This document shows, piece by piece, positions 8,822 to 18,030 of a DNA stretch of 64,000 bases (positions within the stretch are counted from its first letter, which is position 1; every line of letters begins with the position of its first letter). The DNA comes from Bacillus yapensis. GTDB taxonomy: Bacteria > Bacillota > Bacilli > Bacillales > Cytobacillaceae. A program made the position numbers and the translations under genes. The notes under the pieces are model-generated. The model was given only the letters and a program-made list of their open reading frames with translations, had not been told where the DNA came from and ran no database searches. The stretch spans positions 101,794-165,793 of the forward strand of contig NZ_SUND01000012.1 in NCBI RefSeq assembly GCF_005280205.1, given 5' to 3'.

Positions 8822-9652
8822 ATGTTAACGGATAGAGAAAATAAGCTGTTTTTAGAGATTAAAGATTGGGAGCAAAGTCTTTATAGCTACGAGCCCAATG
8901 ATTTAGTTTTGACATATGAAAAATATTTGGAACGTGCTTTTGCACTCTTACCTGAACAAACCCAAGAGGAGTTCTTATCTGTTCTCGATACATGGCTCTT
9001 TCATCTGCATGCTCTAATTCAAGGAAGCAGTCTCCAGCACGATGCAAAAGAACGAATTCTGGCTGCCGGCCGAGTATTTAATGAAGACATTAGCCAACTA
9101 GACGATTTAAAAAACCTATCCATTGATCAGCTTCAATACATAGCCAAACAACAAATCGCTCGCCATCGTTTATATTCATTTGCACAAGGGGGACTTTCAG
9201 GTACTGGTGGGCCACTAGTTCTTGGTGCAGATATACCTGCCATCATTGTGATCAATCTTCGAGTAGTCCAATTAATTGCCATGACTTATGGCTATGAAGT
9301 GAATAATCCATTTGAAATGATGACTTCGTTGAAGGTTTTTCATGCTGCTACTCTTCCAAAAAGATTACTCGGTCAAGGTTGGGAACAGTTAATGGATGAA
9401 TTACATGCTACAGATGAGTTTTATTTTTATGATGGTGAGGATAAACTCACGGATACATCTTGGCTGGAGCAACCCTTAAAACAAATCATTAAAGGGTGGA
9501 CGATTCTTTTATTCAAAAATAGAAAGATTCAAGGAATCCCTGTTGTAAGTATGGCACTCGGTGCTGGGATGAACTATCAATTAACGAGAAAAGTAACGGA
9601 ATTTGCCCATAATTATTATCAAATGAGATATTTGCTTGAAAAGGAGCAATAG
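8822..9652 (+). CDS. EcsC-family protein
   Basis: 276 residues matching the EcsC domain, named after the third gene of the B. subtilis ecs locus; biochemical function is unknown. Visible features: helical N-terminus (1-110), the family block SFAQGGLSGTGGPLVLGADIPAI around 120-142 with a hydrophobic segment to ~155, and a C-terminal region with SMALGAGMNYQLTRKVTEFA. ATG 8822 follows GCGAGGAGGATT. The stop is two bases before moaB, so the two genes are co-transcribed. Confidence 0.85.
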   Translation: MLTDRENKLFLEIKDWEQSLYSYEPNDLVLTYEKYLERAFALLPEQTQEEFLSVLDTWLFHLHALIQGSSLQHDAKERILAAGRVFNEDISQLDDLKNLSIDQLQYIAKQQIARHRLYSFAQGGLSGTGGPLVLGADIPAIIVINLRVVQLIAMTYGYEVNNPFEMMTSLKVFHAATLPKRLLGQGWEQLMDELHATDEFYFYDGEDKLTDTSWLEQPLKQIIKGWTILLFKNRKIQGIPVVSMALGAGMNYQLTRKVTEFAHNYYQMRYLLEKEQ

Positions 9653-9654
9653 AC

Positions 9655-10167
9655 GTGAGTACAACAGAACATAAAAAAGAGGCACCCCAGCAAGTCGCTT
9701 GTATGGTTATCACAGTGAGTGATACCCGAACAAAGGAAACGGATAAAAGTGGTCAGACAATGATATCTTTATTAGAGGCTGCCGGTCATGTGATTGGCGA
9801 CTATGTCATTGTGAAGGATGAGAAAGAAGCTATTCGAGAGGCAGTCGTAAAAGGCTGTGAGAATCCCGAAATTGAAGTTGTATTAACCAATGGAGGGACT
9901 GGAATAGCGAAAAGAGATGTTACGATCGAAACCGTTCAAAGCTTGTTTGATAAAGAGATATCTGGCTTCGGTGAACTCTTTCGCATGTTAAGTTATCAAG
10001 AAGATATCGGCTCGGCCGCAATTTTATCTCGTGCCATAGCAGGTGTTGTGAACGATAAAGCAGTGTTCTCTACCCCTGGTTCTACAGGAGCAGTAAAGCT
10101 TGCGATGAATCGCTTAATTATCCCTGAAATCGGGCATGTCGTGAGAGAATTGAAGAAAGATTTATAA
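9655..10167 (+). CDS. moaB: Molybdenum cofactor biosynthesis protein MoaB
   Basis: 170 residues of the MoaB/MogA molybdopterin-binding fold. The conserved loop LTNGGTGIAKRDVTIE is at about 77-92, and STPGSTGAVKLAMN near 138-151 completes the substrate pocket. By family it would adenylylate molybdopterin or take part in that pathway; many Bacillus encode MoaB away from the other moa genes, as here. GTG 9655 has AAAGGAG eight bases upstream inside the end of the EcsC gene. Confidence 0.92.
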   Translation: MSTTEHKKEAPQQVACMVITVSDTRTKETDKSGQTMISLLEAAGHVIGDYVIVKDEKEAIREAVVKGCENPEIEVVLTNGGTGIAKRDVTIETVQSLFDKEISGFGELFRMLSYQEDIGSAAILSRAIAGVVNDKAVFSTPGSTGAVKLAMNRLIIPEIGHVVRELKKDL

Positions 10168-10180
10168 GATTGAACGGAAG

Positions 10181-10217
10181 AGGACAGAGATTGGATTAAT
10201 CTCTGTCCTCCTTTATT
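10181..10217. terminator. Bidirectional terminator after moaB
   Basis: AGGACAGAGA (10181-10190) pairs with TCTCTGTCCT (10200-10209). It lies between convergent genes. Confidence 0.8.
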
Positions 10218-10221
10218 TCCC

Positions 10222-10536
10222 TCATTGATGCATTTTTCCAGAAATATTTTGATTGGTCCGATACCAAAGCCATAAATCATTTATAACCGATGCCAAATCG
10301 GCAATTTCGCTATTTAGTCTACAAGAGCGCACAAAATCGGCTTCGTCTGAAAGTTCATCCTGCTTTTTGTTGATTACTCCCTCTATTTCAGCAATGCGGT
10401 CAGGAATTCTCCCACGAATGATTTCCCATCGTAATAAAATCGACTGTTGTGTTTCCTCAGAGTACTCGTCCCAATCCAGGTGTAAGCGTGGGATGGCTAT
10501 TCCTAATCTCTCATCATTGATAAAATGTTCACTCAT
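10222..10536 (-). CDS. Conserved hypothetical protein, 104 residues
   Basis: Predicted soluble, largely helical protein with a charged coiled-coil-like stretch (residues ~40-75: RIAEIEGVINKKQDEL). I recognise the N-terminal MSEHFINDERLGIAIPRLHLDW as conserved in other Bacillus but know no function. The minus frame is preferred over an overlapping plus-strand frame because it has protein-like composition, a GGGGGC site before the ATG at 10536, and a terminator right after its stop. It is divergent from argG. Confidence 0.75.
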   Translation of the reverse strand: MSEHFINDERLGIAIPRLHLDWDEYSEETQQSILLRWEIIRGRIPDRIAEIEGVINKKQDELSDEADFVRSCRLNSEIADLASVINDLWLWYRTNQNISGKMHQ

Positions 10537-10638
10537 AAAAATGCCCCCAAAGGTAAGTCCCGATTAAACCGGTTGTATTTGCTTTTATTCTACTACACTT
10601 AGAAAATGCCTTCATCAATTAATTTTTATACAAAATAA

Positions 10639-10727
10639 CGAATAAGTATTGAAAAATGAAAAGAATCTTGTTAAATTGGTAATCAAGGAAAAAGAATAAA
10701 AATATATCTCAATGAATATTTATTCAT
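10639..10727 (+). promoter_or_regulatory. ARG boxes (AhrC/ArgR operator) before argG
   Basis: TGAATATTTATTCA at 10713-10726 fits the ArgR/AhrC half-site consensus TGAATwwwwATTCA exactly. A weaker copy, CGAATAAGTATTGA, is at 10639-10652. The pair fits hexameric ArgR binding and arginine repression of argGH. I could not pick out a clear -35/-10 in between. Confidence 0.7.
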
Positions 10728-10782
10728 ATCTAAAGGAATCTATAAAGCTACAAGTTTAGTACTTAAGGGAGGACATTTTAAA

Positions 10783-11988
10783 ATGGCAAATCAAAAAATC
10801 GTGTTAGCTTACTCTGGAGGTTTAGATACCTCTGTTGCAATTAAATGGTTACAGGAACAAGGATACGCAGTAGTAGCATGCTGCCTGGATGTGGGAGAAG
10901 GAAAGGACTTAGACTTCATCAAAGAAAAAGCGTTGCAGGTTGGAGCAGTTAGCTCATACGTTCTTGATGTAAAAGAAGAGTTTGCTAATGATTATGCATT
11001 AGTTGCACTTCAAGCTCATGCACTTTACGAAGGAAAATATCCTTTAGTTTCCGCTCTATCTCGTCCACTTATTGCAAAAAAGCTTGTAGAAGTGGCAGAG
11101 AAAGAAGGAGCAGTCGCGGTTGCTCACGGTTGTACAGGTAAAGGAAACGACCAAGTGAGATTTGAAGTTTCGATCAATGCATTAAATCCTGATTTAAAGG
11201 TACTTGCTCCTGTTCGTGAGTGGAGCTGGTCACGTGAAGAAGAAATTGAATATGCAAAAAATAACGGAATTCCGATTCCAATTAACTTAGATAGCCCATA
11301 TTCAATTGACCAAAATTTATGGGGACGCAGCAATGAATGTGGTGTGCTAGAGGATCCTTGGGCAGCTCCACCAGAAGATGCTTATGACTTAACAACTAGC
11401 TTAGAATATACACCAGACACACCAGAGTTTGTGGAAATTGAATTTGAGCAAGGCGTTCCAGTTAAAATCAACGGAAAGTCTTACCCTCTTTCTGAATTAA
11501 TTTTAGAAATGAATATTATTGCAGGGAAACATGGAGTCGGACGTATCGACCACGTAGAAAATCGTTTAGTAGGGATTAAATCTCGTGAGGTCTATGAATG
11601 TCCTGGTGCAATGACTCTTATTAAAGCCCATAAAGAGCTTGAGGATTTAACACTTGTGAAAGAAGTGGCACATTTTAAACCAGTTATCGAAAAGAAAATC
11701 ACTGAGGTTATTTATGAAGCTCTATGGTTCTCTCCGTTAACGTCAGCCCTACTTGCGTTCTTAAAGGATACGCAAAAATATGTGACGGGTACGGTTAGAG
11801 TGAAGTTCTTCAAAGGTCATGCGATTGTTGAAGGAAGAAAGTCTCCTTACTCCTTATATGATGAAAAATTAGCTACGTATACAAAAGAGGATGAGTTTGA
11901 TCATAGTGCTGCTGTTGGCTTCATTCAATTATATGGATTACCAACAAAGGTTCAAAGTATGGTGCAAAACAAGAAGGTGACAGTGTGA
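10783..11988 (+). CDS. argG: Argininosuccinate synthase
   Basis: 401 residues; joins citrulline and aspartate using ATP in arginine synthesis. The PP-loop [15 protein letters not shown] is at about 9-23 and the citrulline/aspartate-binding block [22 protein letters not shown] near 86-107; [14 protein letters not shown] is intact. ATG 10783 follows AAGGGAGGAC. Its stop overlaps the argH start by three bases, so translation is coupled. Confidence 0.98.
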   Translation: MANQKIVLAYSGGLDTSVAIKWLQEQGYAVVACCLDVGEGKDLDFIKEKALQVGAVSSYVLDVKEEFANDYALVALQAHALYEGKYPLVSALSRPLIAKKLVEVAEKEGAVAVAHGCTGKGNDQVRFEVSINALNPDLKVLAPVREWSWSREEEIEYAKNNGIPIPINLDSPYSIDQNLWGRSNECGVLEDPWAAPPEDAYDLTTSLEYTPDTPEFVEIEFEQGVPVKINGKSYPLSELILEMNIIAGKHGVGRIDHVENRLVGIKSREVYECPGAMTLIKAHKELEDLTLVKEVAHFKPVIEKKITEVIYEALWFSPLTSALLAFLKDTQKYVTGTVRVKFFKGHAIVEGRKSPYSLYDEKLATYTKEDEFDHSAAVGFIQLYGLPTKVQSMVQNKKVTV

Positions 11989-13358
11989 AAAAGCTTTGGG
12001 GTGGAAGATTCACCAAAACAGCAGAAGAATGGGTAGATGAATTCGGTGCTTCCATCTCATTTGATCAGGAGCTCGTGTTAGAGGATTTGGAAGGAAGCAT
12101 CGCCCATGTGACAATGCTCGGACAATGTGGAATTATTTCCAACGAGGATTCTGAATTAATTAAGAAGGGTTTACTGGCCCTTCAAGAAAAAGCGAATAAC
12201 AATGAATTAGAATATTCTGTGAAGCTAGAAGACATTCATCTTAATTTAGAGAGCAAGCTGACAGACATGATCGGTCCTGTGGGAGGGAAACTTCACACAG
12301 GTCGAAGCCGAAATGACCAGGTTGCAACCGATATGCATCTCTATTTACGTAAACAAACGTCTACAGTCATTCAGCTTATAAATGAAATGCAAAATGCTTT
12401 GCTTACACAAGCAAAAGCTCACGTTGAGACCATTATGCCAGGATACACGCATTTACAAAGAGCACAGCCAATCTCCTTCGCTCATCATCTCATGGCCTAT
12501 TTTTGGATGCTAGAGCGGGATAAGGAAAGATTCCAAGAATCACAAAAGCGTATCAATGTTTCCCCTTTGGGTGCTGGGGCGTTAGCTGGGACAACTTTCC
12601 CGATTGATCGTGAATTAACAGCGGAACTTCTTGGTTTCCAAGGGATCTACGAGAATAGCCTGGATGCTGTAAGTGATCGAGATTTTATCTTGGAATTTTT
12701 ATCTGCGAGCTCTATGTTGATGATGCATTTGTCGCGCTTAGGTGAAGAAATCATTCTTTGGTCTTCGCAGGAATTTCGTTTTATCGAGTTAGATGATGCT
12801 TTTTCCACCGGTTCAAGTATCATGCCGCAAAAAAAGAATCCAGATATGGCCGAGTTAATCCGTGGAAAAACGGGTCGAGTGTACGGAAATTTGATGGGAC
12901 TCCTTACCGTCTTAAAAGGGCTTCCTCTTGCTTATAATAAGGACATGCAGGAGGATAAGGAAGGTATGTTTGATACAGTGAAAACTGTAACAGGCTCTCT
13001 GAAAATTTTTGCTGGGATGATTGAGTCGATGAAGGTTAATACAAACCAGATGGAGACTGCAACTAAAAATGATTTTTCGAATGCAACCGAGTTAGCCGAC
13101 TATTTATCTGGAAAAGGAATTCCTTTCCGTGAAAGTCACGAAATTGTGGGTCAGCTTGTATTAACTTGCGTGAAGAAGCAATGCTATTTAGCGGATTTGT
13201 CGCTTGACGAGTTTAAAGAGGCGCATCCTCTTTTTGAAGCGGATATTTACGAAGTATTAAATCCAGTAACTGCTGTTCAAAGAAGAAATAGTGCAGGTGG
13301 AACTGGTTTTGAGCAAATTAAATTGGCACTACAAAAAGCAGAAGCAAAAATGAACTAG
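11985..13358 (+). CDS. argH: Argininosuccinate lyase
   Basis: 457 residues of the fumarase/aspartase superfamily; splits argininosuccinate into arginine and fumarate. The superfamily signature [20 protein letters not shown] lies near residues 276-295 with the catalytic serine in it, and [16 protein letters not shown] forms another part of the active site. GTG 11985 sits in a GTGA overlap with the argG stop. The pair ends at a strong terminator. Confidence 0.98.
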   Translation: MKKLWGGRFTKTAEEWVDEFGASISFDQELVLEDLEGSIAHVTMLGQCGIISNEDSELIKKGLLALQEKANNNELEYSVKLEDIHLNLESKLTDMIGPVGGKLHTGRSRNDQVATDMHLYLRKQTSTVIQLINEMQNALLTQAKAHVETIMPGYTHLQRAQPISFAHHLMAYFWMLERDKERFQESQKRINVSPLGAGALAGTTFPIDRELTAELLGFQGIYENSLDAVSDRDFILEFLSASSMLMMHLSRLGEEIILWSSQEFRFIELDDAFSTGSSIMPQKKNPDMAELIRGKTGRVYGNLMGLLTVLKGLPLAYNKDMQEDKEGMFDTVKTVTGSLKIFAGMIESMKVNTNQMETATKNDFSNATELADYLSGKGIPFRESHEIVGQLVLTCVKKQCYLADLSLDEFKEAHPLFEADIYEVLNPVTAVQRRNSAGGTGFEQIKLALQKAEAKMN

Positions 13359-13363
13359 AGAAA

Positions 13364-13400
13364 AAGCACACTGCAAGAAATCTGCAGTGTGCTTATTTAT
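13364..13400. terminator. Terminator between argGH and the stress protein gene
   Basis: Perfect 12-bp inverted repeat AAGCACACTGCA (13364-13375) and TGCAGTGTGCTT (13382-13393), six-base loop. Confidence 0.85.
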
Positions 13401-13410
13401 ATACTAAAAT

Positions 13411-13860
13411 TTACTCATCTTTTTCTGTTCGTATTATCATCACATCACAGGATGCATAGCGAACAATGTGTTCGGAAACGCTTCCAATCAGGAACCGTTC
13501 TACTGCATTTAGTCCTGTTGCTCCACAAATAATCAAATCAATATTTTGTTTTTTGGCAATATCTTTTGGAATTCTTACTTTGGGAGATCCATAATCGACA
13601 ATATAAGTGACATCTTTTACTCCTGCTTCGAGTGCCAGGTGCTTATAATTCTCCAACAGCTCAGTAGCAAATTGGTCAGCTCTCTCGGCGATTGTTCGAT
13701 CGTAAGCTTCAACTGCGGCAAATGTACGTGTATCGATAATATGTGCAAGAAGAATTTTTGCGTCATTTCGTTTAGCAATTTCAATCGATTTCTTAAATGC
13801 CCATTCTGCTTCTGTAGAACCATCAACAGCAACTAGTATGTTCTTATACTTGAGACTCAT
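13411..13860 (-). CDS. Universal stress protein (UspA family)
   Basis: 149-residue single Usp domain. It starts MSLKYKNILVAVDGSTEAEW, with the first strand and ATP-binding aspartate, and carries the ATP-binding motif GATGLNAVERFLIGSVSEHI (G2xG9xGS pattern) near 118-137. Such proteins bind ATP and respond to starvation and other stresses. ATG 13860 follows TAAAGGAGGAG on the minus strand; an extension upstream has no ribosome binding site. Confidence 0.93.
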   Translation of the reverse strand: MSLKYKNILVAVDGSTEAEWAFKKSIEIAKRNDAKILLAHIIDTRTFAAVEAYDRTIAERADQFATELLENYKHLALEAGVKDVTYIVDYGSPKVRIPKDIAKKQNIDLIICGATGLNAVERFLIGSVSEHIVRYASCDVMIIRTEKDE

Positions 13861-13968
13861 ATTTATCTCCTCCTTTACCTTAATTATACAACTCCTTTTT
13901 ATGAATATCTGTAACAAATTTTCGAAAAATAATGATGCAGATTAATTTTTTTGAGGGGAGTTGGCAAA

Positions 13969-14130
13969 ATGAAAAAGGATCCGACGAAGGATTTTGTTTA
14001 TTTTTATGATGAGCAAGGGACGGATCAAGTAAGCGAGCAAATCATGAATGCTTACAATAGTGGCGTAATTGATCAACCTGATGGTCAATTTGATATGTCT
14101 CAATTCCCTACTGCTGAAGAAACGGAATAG
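13969..14130 (+). CDS. Small acidic protein, 53 residues
   Basis: Short reading frame starting MKKDPTKDFVYFYDEQGTDQ and ending PTAEETE; acidic and soluble with no hydrophobic segment. It has a strong GAGGGGAG site (13953-13960) eight bases before ATG 13969 and a perfect terminator just downstream, so it looks like a complete monocistronic gene. Function unknown. Confidence 0.7.
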   Translation: MKKDPTKDFVYFYDEQGTDQVSEQIMNAYNSGVIDQPDGQFDMSQFPTAEETE

Positions 14131-14146
14131 GTTGAAGTAGCAATTT

Positions 14147-14176
14147 AAGAGGTGTGTTTCAGGCACCTCTTTTTCT
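14147..14176 (+). terminator. Terminator of the 53-residue gene
   Basis: AAGAGGTG (14147-14154) pairs with CACCTCTT (14164-14171), followed by T residues. Confidence 0.82.
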
Positions 14177-14259
14177 ATGCCAAAAAATTCTCTTTATTCT
14201 TTCTCTAGTTAGGTGTTATAGTAGAATCGAATTTGACATTTTTTTTGGGAGGGGCAAAC

Positions 14260-15381
14260 ATGCGTATAGGGGTACCAAAAGAGATAAAAAACAATGAAAA
14301 TCGAGTTGCTATGACACCAGCTGGTGTTCTTAATTTAGTGAATTTTGGACATGAAGTTTACATAGAAACGGATGCAGGTTTAGGATCTGGATTTACAGAT
14401 TCTGATTATATGAATGCAGGCGCAACAATTGTAAGCACAGCTGAAGAAGCTTGGTCTAAGGAAATGGTGATGAAAGTAAAAGAACCACTTCCATCTGAAT
14501 ACGGTTATTTCCGAGAAGGATTGATTTTGTTTACATATTTGCATTTAGCGGCAGAGCCACAATTAACAGAGGCTTTAGTAGAAAATAAGGTTGTTGCAAT
14601 TGCTTATGAAACGGTGCAGCTACCGAATCGTTCATTGCCACTTTTGACACCAATGAGTGAGGTTGCTGGTAGAATGGCAGCTCAGGTTGGTGCGCAATAT
14701 TTGGAAAAGGTGAACGGAGGCAAAGGGATATTATTATCAGGTGTACCTGGCGTAAAACGTGCTAAAGTTACAGTTATTGGTGGTGGAGTAGCAGGAACCA
14801 ATGCTGCTAAGCTAGCAGTTGGATTAGGTGCAAATGTAACAATTATTGATTTAAACCCAGAACGTCTTCGTCAATTAGATGATATTTTTGGCAGTGATGT
14901 AACTACGCTTATGTCTAACCCTTATAACATTGCCGAAGCGGTTAAGGAATCTGATCTTGTCATTGGGGCAGTTCTTATTCCAGGTGCGAAGGCGCCAAGA
15001 CTCGTAACAGAAGAAATGATTGAATCGATGTCTCCTGGTTCAGTTGTCGTCGATATTGCGATTGACCAAGGTGGAATTTTTGAAACAACAGATAGAATTA
15101 CAACGCATGACAATCCAACTTATAATAAATATGACGTTGTTCATTATGCTGTAGCCAATATGCCTGGAGCAGTTCCTCGTACATCAACGATTGCTTTAAC
15201 AAATGTGACAGTTCCGTATGCACTCGAAATTGCTAATAAAGGATATCGTCTAGCATGCTTGGAAAATGAAAGTCTATTAAAAGGGATTAATGTCCTTAAT
15301 GGTGTTGTCACTTATGAAGCTGTAGCTACTTCATTAGATCTAGAATATACACCTGTGAAGAATCTACATGAACAAGAATAA
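14260..15381 (+). CDS. ald: Alanine dehydrogenase
   Basis: 373 residues; NAD-dependent reversible deamination of L-alanine to pyruvate, used in alanine catabolism and sporulation. N-terminal [20 protein letters not shown] is the family start, KVKEP and FTYLHLA line the substrate site, and [12 protein letters not shown] near 170-181 is the NAD-binding Rossmann motif. ATG 14260 follows GGGAGGGG; an in-frame upstream codon at 14233 lacks a binding site. Monocistronic. Confidence 0.97.
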   Translation: MRIGVPKEIKNNENRVAMTPAGVLNLVNFGHEVYIETDAGLGSGFTDSDYMNAGATIVSTAEEAWSKEMVMKVKEPLPSEYGYFREGLILFTYLHLAAEPQLTEALVENKVVAIAYETVQLPNRSLPLLTPMSEVAGRMAAQVGAQYLEKVNGGKGILLSGVPGVKRAKVTVIGGGVAGTNAAKLAVGLGANVTIIDLNPERLRQLDDIFGSDVTTLMSNPYNIAEAVKESDLVIGAVLIPGAKAPRLVTEEMIESMSPGSVVVDIAIDQGGIFETTDRITTHDNPTYNKYDVVHYAVANMPGAVPRTSTIALTNVTVPYALEIANKGYRLACLENESLLKGINVLNGVVTYEAVATSLDLEYTPVKNLHEQE

Positions 15382-15387
15382 CTAATT

Positions 15388-15424
15388 AAAAATCCTCTAG
15401 GACAAGCCCTAGAGGATTTTTTCT
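15388..15424. terminator. Bidirectional terminator, ald / peptidase
   Basis: AAAAATCCTCTAGG (15388-15401) pairs with CCTAGAGGATTTTT (15408-15421), with T tracts on both sides. Confidence 0.9.
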
Positions 15425-16518
15425 TATCGTATAGTTTGCAGTTCTTTTGGAAACTTCGTTAAGATTTCTACACCATTTTCAGTAACGTATACATCATCTT
15501 CAATGCGAACGCCAGCTACTCCTGGAACATAGATACCTGGCTCAATTGTATAAACCATTCCTTTTTCAAGTAGAAGGTTATTTGTTTCTGTTAAAGAAGG
15601 GTATTCGTGAACACTGATTCCTAATCCATGTCCAAGACGATGCGGGAAGTATTCACCATATCCTGCGTCCGCAATAATTTTACGTGCCGTCAAATCGACT
15701 TCTGAGCAAGCAACACCTGGTTTGCTTGCTTCCACCGCAGCTAATTGGGCTTTTAAAACGGTGTCGTAAATTTCTCTTTGTTTATCGCTAATATCTCCAT
15801 ATGCTACTGTTCTTGTGATATCAGAGCAATATCCGTCGACAACAACACCTAAGTCAAAAAGAACAAGATCTCCTTTTTGGATCTTTGTTTGTCCAGGGTT
15901 TCCATGAGGAGAAGCTCCATTTGCGCCTGTTAAGACCATTGTTGAAAAGGACATGGCTGCAACGCCTTTTTTCTTTAAGGCAAATTCAATGGCTGCTAAA
16001 ACCTCTAATTCAGTTTTGCCTTCTTTGATCTCAGAACAGCCGACCTCGATTGCATAGTCAGCTAAAGCACATGCTTCTTTGATCGTAGAGAGTTCTTTGT
16101 CATCTTTAACCATACGAAGTTTTCTTAGCTTTTCTTCTGCTGATACAAAGGAAGTGCCAGGGAAAAGCTTAGTGAGTTCCTCGTATCTTTCAACATTCAT
16201 ATGTTCTTTTTCAATTCCAATTTGAGTAACCTTGTTGACGCGTTTGGAAACAGCTTTTTGCACAATTTCCCATTGGTTTTCGATATCGCTATAGCCAATG
16301 ATTTCATATGGCCAGCCTGCTTTTTTTGCATCTTCTTTTTCCATCGCTGGACAAATAAGGAATGGTTCTTCCTCTTGGAAAACAGCAACTCCAAGAAGTC
16401 TTTCGTGCGGGTCACTGTAAAAACCGCTTAAATAAAAGACGCTTTCTGTTGAAGTAAGGAAGCTCATTTCGATGTCTTTTTCTTTCATCCATTGGGAAAG
16501 CATATGTATTCTATCCAC
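15424..16518 (-). CDS. Xaa-Pro dipeptidase / aminopeptidase P family (M24B)
   Basis: 364-residue metallopeptidase with creatinase-like N-domain (1-130) and pita-bread catalytic domain. All five metal ligands can be placed: Asp222, Asp233, His297 (HRLGHGLG), Glu326 (IEPGIY) and Glu340 (RIEDD), so it should be active against Xaa-Pro substrates. Start is GTG 16518 after AGGGGGAA on the minus strand. It resembles YkvY/PepQ-type enzymes; the exact substrate is uncertain. Confidence 0.92.
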   Translation of the reverse strand: MDRIHMLSQWMKEKDIEMSFLTSTESVFYLSGFYSDPHERLLGVAVFQEEEPFLICPAMEKEDAKKAGWPYEIIGYSDIENQWEIVQKAVSKRVNKVTQIGIEKEHMNVERYEELTKLFPGTSFVSAEEKLRKLRMVKDDKELSTIKEACALADYAIEVGCSEIKEGKTELEVLAAIEFALKKKGVAAMSFSTMVLTGANGASPHGNPGQTKIQKGDLVLFDLGVVVDGYCSDITRTVAYGDISDKQREIYDTVLKAQLAAVEASKPGVACSEVDLTARKIIADAGYGEYFPHRLGHGLGISVHEYPSLTETNNLLLEKGMVYTIEPGIYVPGVAGVRIEDDVYVTENGVEILTKFPKELQTIR

Positions 16519-16616
16519 TTAAATTCCCCCTAATTATTTTCTACTTTTAAACTTAGCAACTTCTTGGGTAAATGTAAACTTTTGAATACATTCATAATGT
16601 TAAAAGAATTATGTCC

Positions 16617-16746
16617 GTTGATTTCCGCTTCAGGCCACTCGCTTTCCGCGGGGCAGTTGGGAAGCCTCCTCGGCGTTTTCGCGCCTGTGGGGTCTTCCCT
16701 AACTAGCACTTCCCGCAGGAGTCTCGGGACTTCCGATCCAATCAAC
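16617..16746. repeat. GC-rich dispersed intergenic repeat, full-length form
   Basis: A 130-bp block far richer in G+C than its surroundings, bounded by GTTGATT (16617-16623) and AATCAAC (16740-16746). Inside are a long imperfect hairpin with arms GGGAAG (16659-16664) and CTTCCC (16694-16699) and a short one, TCCCG/CGGGA (16711-16728). It codes for nothing. Both ends recur in a 43-bp form at 59407-59449. I recall similar GC-rich elements as repeated in Bacillaceae genomes but could not check. Confidence 0.75.
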
Positions 16747-16889
16747 TCAATGCTTAAAATAGGATCGAAATTCTACGAAGTCTACTTTTTAATTCGTTGA
16801 TTTTATCAATTGAAAGTAATATTAAGGAGGAATGTTGGATATTTTGTTGAAGTAAAGATATAGGGAAAAGAATTGAAAGGAGAATGTAT

Positions 16890-17570
16890 ATGAAAGTTAC
16901 TTATCATGGTCATTCGGTTTTGAAGATTGAAGCAAATGGGAAGACGATTTTGATTGATCCGTTTATCACTGGTAATCCAAAGACAGATTTAAAAGCAAAT
17001 GAGGTTAAGGTGGACTATATTTTATTAACACACGGACATGGGGATCATTTGGGAGACACGATTCCATTAGCAAAAGCAAATGATGCCACTGTCATCGCGA
17101 GCCCAGAACTTTCCTCTTATTTAACATGGAAAGGTGTTAAAACGCATGAGATGAATATTGGTGGTGCTCGTGACTTTGAATTTGGACGAGTCAAGTTTAC
17201 ACAAGCTTTCCACTCAACAGGGTTTGAAACGGAGGATGAACAAATCATTTATCTCGGAATGCCAGCCGGACTTCTCGTTACGATTGAAGGAAAAACAATC
17301 TATCATGCTGGGGACACATCATTATTTTATGATATGAAGTTGATTGGGGAGAGACATCCAATTGACGTAGCATTCCTACCAATTGGTGATAATTACACGA
17401 TGGGACCGGAGGATGCTGCTTATGCTGCTGAACTATTAGGTGCTAAGCAAGTTGTTCCAATCCATTACAGTACATTTACTGTGATTGAACAGGACCCACA
17501 TAAGTTTGTCGAGTTGCTGCCAAACGGACAAGGAAAGGTACTAGAAGTAGGAGAATCCATAGAGTTATAA
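16890..17570 (+). CDS. ytkL: Metal-dependent hydrolase YtkL (UPF0173, metallo-beta-lactamase fold)
   Basis: 226 residues. The metal-binding motif [10 protein letters not shown] is at 47-56, and further ligands fit HAGDTSLF and the late VPIHYSTF. Substrate is unknown; the family is distinct from antibiotic-hydrolysing lactamases. ATG 16890 (MKVTYHGHS, the family N-terminus) is seven bases after AAAGGAG; the in-frame ATG at 16884 is too close to that site. It has its own terminator. Confidence 0.92.
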   Translation: MKVTYHGHSVLKIEANGKTILIDPFITGNPKTDLKANEVKVDYILLTHGHGDHLGDTIPLAKANDATVIASPELSSYLTWKGVKTHEMNIGGARDFEFGRVKFTQAFHSTGFETEDEQIIYLGMPAGLLVTIEGKTIYHAGDTSLFYDMKLIGERHPIDVAFLPIGDNYTMGPEDAAYAAELLGAKQVVPIHYSTFTVIEQDPHKFVELLPNGQGKVLEVGESIEL

Positions 17571-17575
17571 AATGC

Positions 17576-17604
17576 AAGCGCAGCCCGTGTAGGGATTGCG
17601 CTTT
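17576..17604 (+). terminator. Terminator of ytkL
   Basis: AAGCGCAGCCC (17576-17586) pairs with GGGATTGCGCTT (17592-17603) allowing one bulge. Confidence 0.7.
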
Positions 17605-17678
17605 CATCATGCAAAAATAAGACTTTTTTTCAACTTGTCCACATATACATAATACAAAAAGATTTTGTGGAGGTAACT

Positions 17679-17921
17679 ATGAATAAAAATCGCTACTTAC
17701 TTTGCCTTCTCGCTTGTGGAATGATGCTATATTACGCTCTGCCGAAATTGTCCGTTACAGCTGAGGGACTAGCGGGTATCTTCTCGATATCCTGGCTGGT
17801 ACTTTGTCTCTTTGTGATTGCTGGCAATCTATCTGCACTACTATATGCGCCGAAAAAGGCTAAATCGGCAAACAAAACAACATCCCAAAAAACACGAAAA
17901 AAACTTCGCCAATACAATTAA
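17679..17921 (+). CDS. Small membrane protein, 80 residues
   Basis: Two hydrophobic helices (about 6-20 and 30-54) followed by a very basic, Lys-rich tail (57-80: KKAKSANKTT...KTRKKLR). No domain known to me. ATG 17679 follows GTGGAGGT. Its position between ytkL and ytoI is where Bacillus genomes often carry small unnamed genes. Confidence 0.65.
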   Translation: MNKNRYLLCLLACGMMLYYALPKLSVTAEGLAGIFSISWLVLCLFVIAGNLSALLYAPKKAKSANKTTSQKTRKKLRQYN

Positions 17922-18030
17922 ATCCATGAAACAATATTCTGTCGATTGAATCTATTGCCTACTTCCCCTTATAATAAGATCATACATACGCACGAATCGG
18001 ATGTTTAAATTTATTTTAAGGGTGAAGCTC

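Noticed and set aside
10253..10567. Plus-strand frame opposite the 10222-10536 gene
   Set aside because: Ser/Lys-rich low-quality protein with no binding site; the minus frame has protein-like composition and a terminator.
13942..14166. Minus-strand frame over the 53-residue gene
   Set aside because: It runs through a terminator and has no binding site; the plus-strand small gene explains the region.
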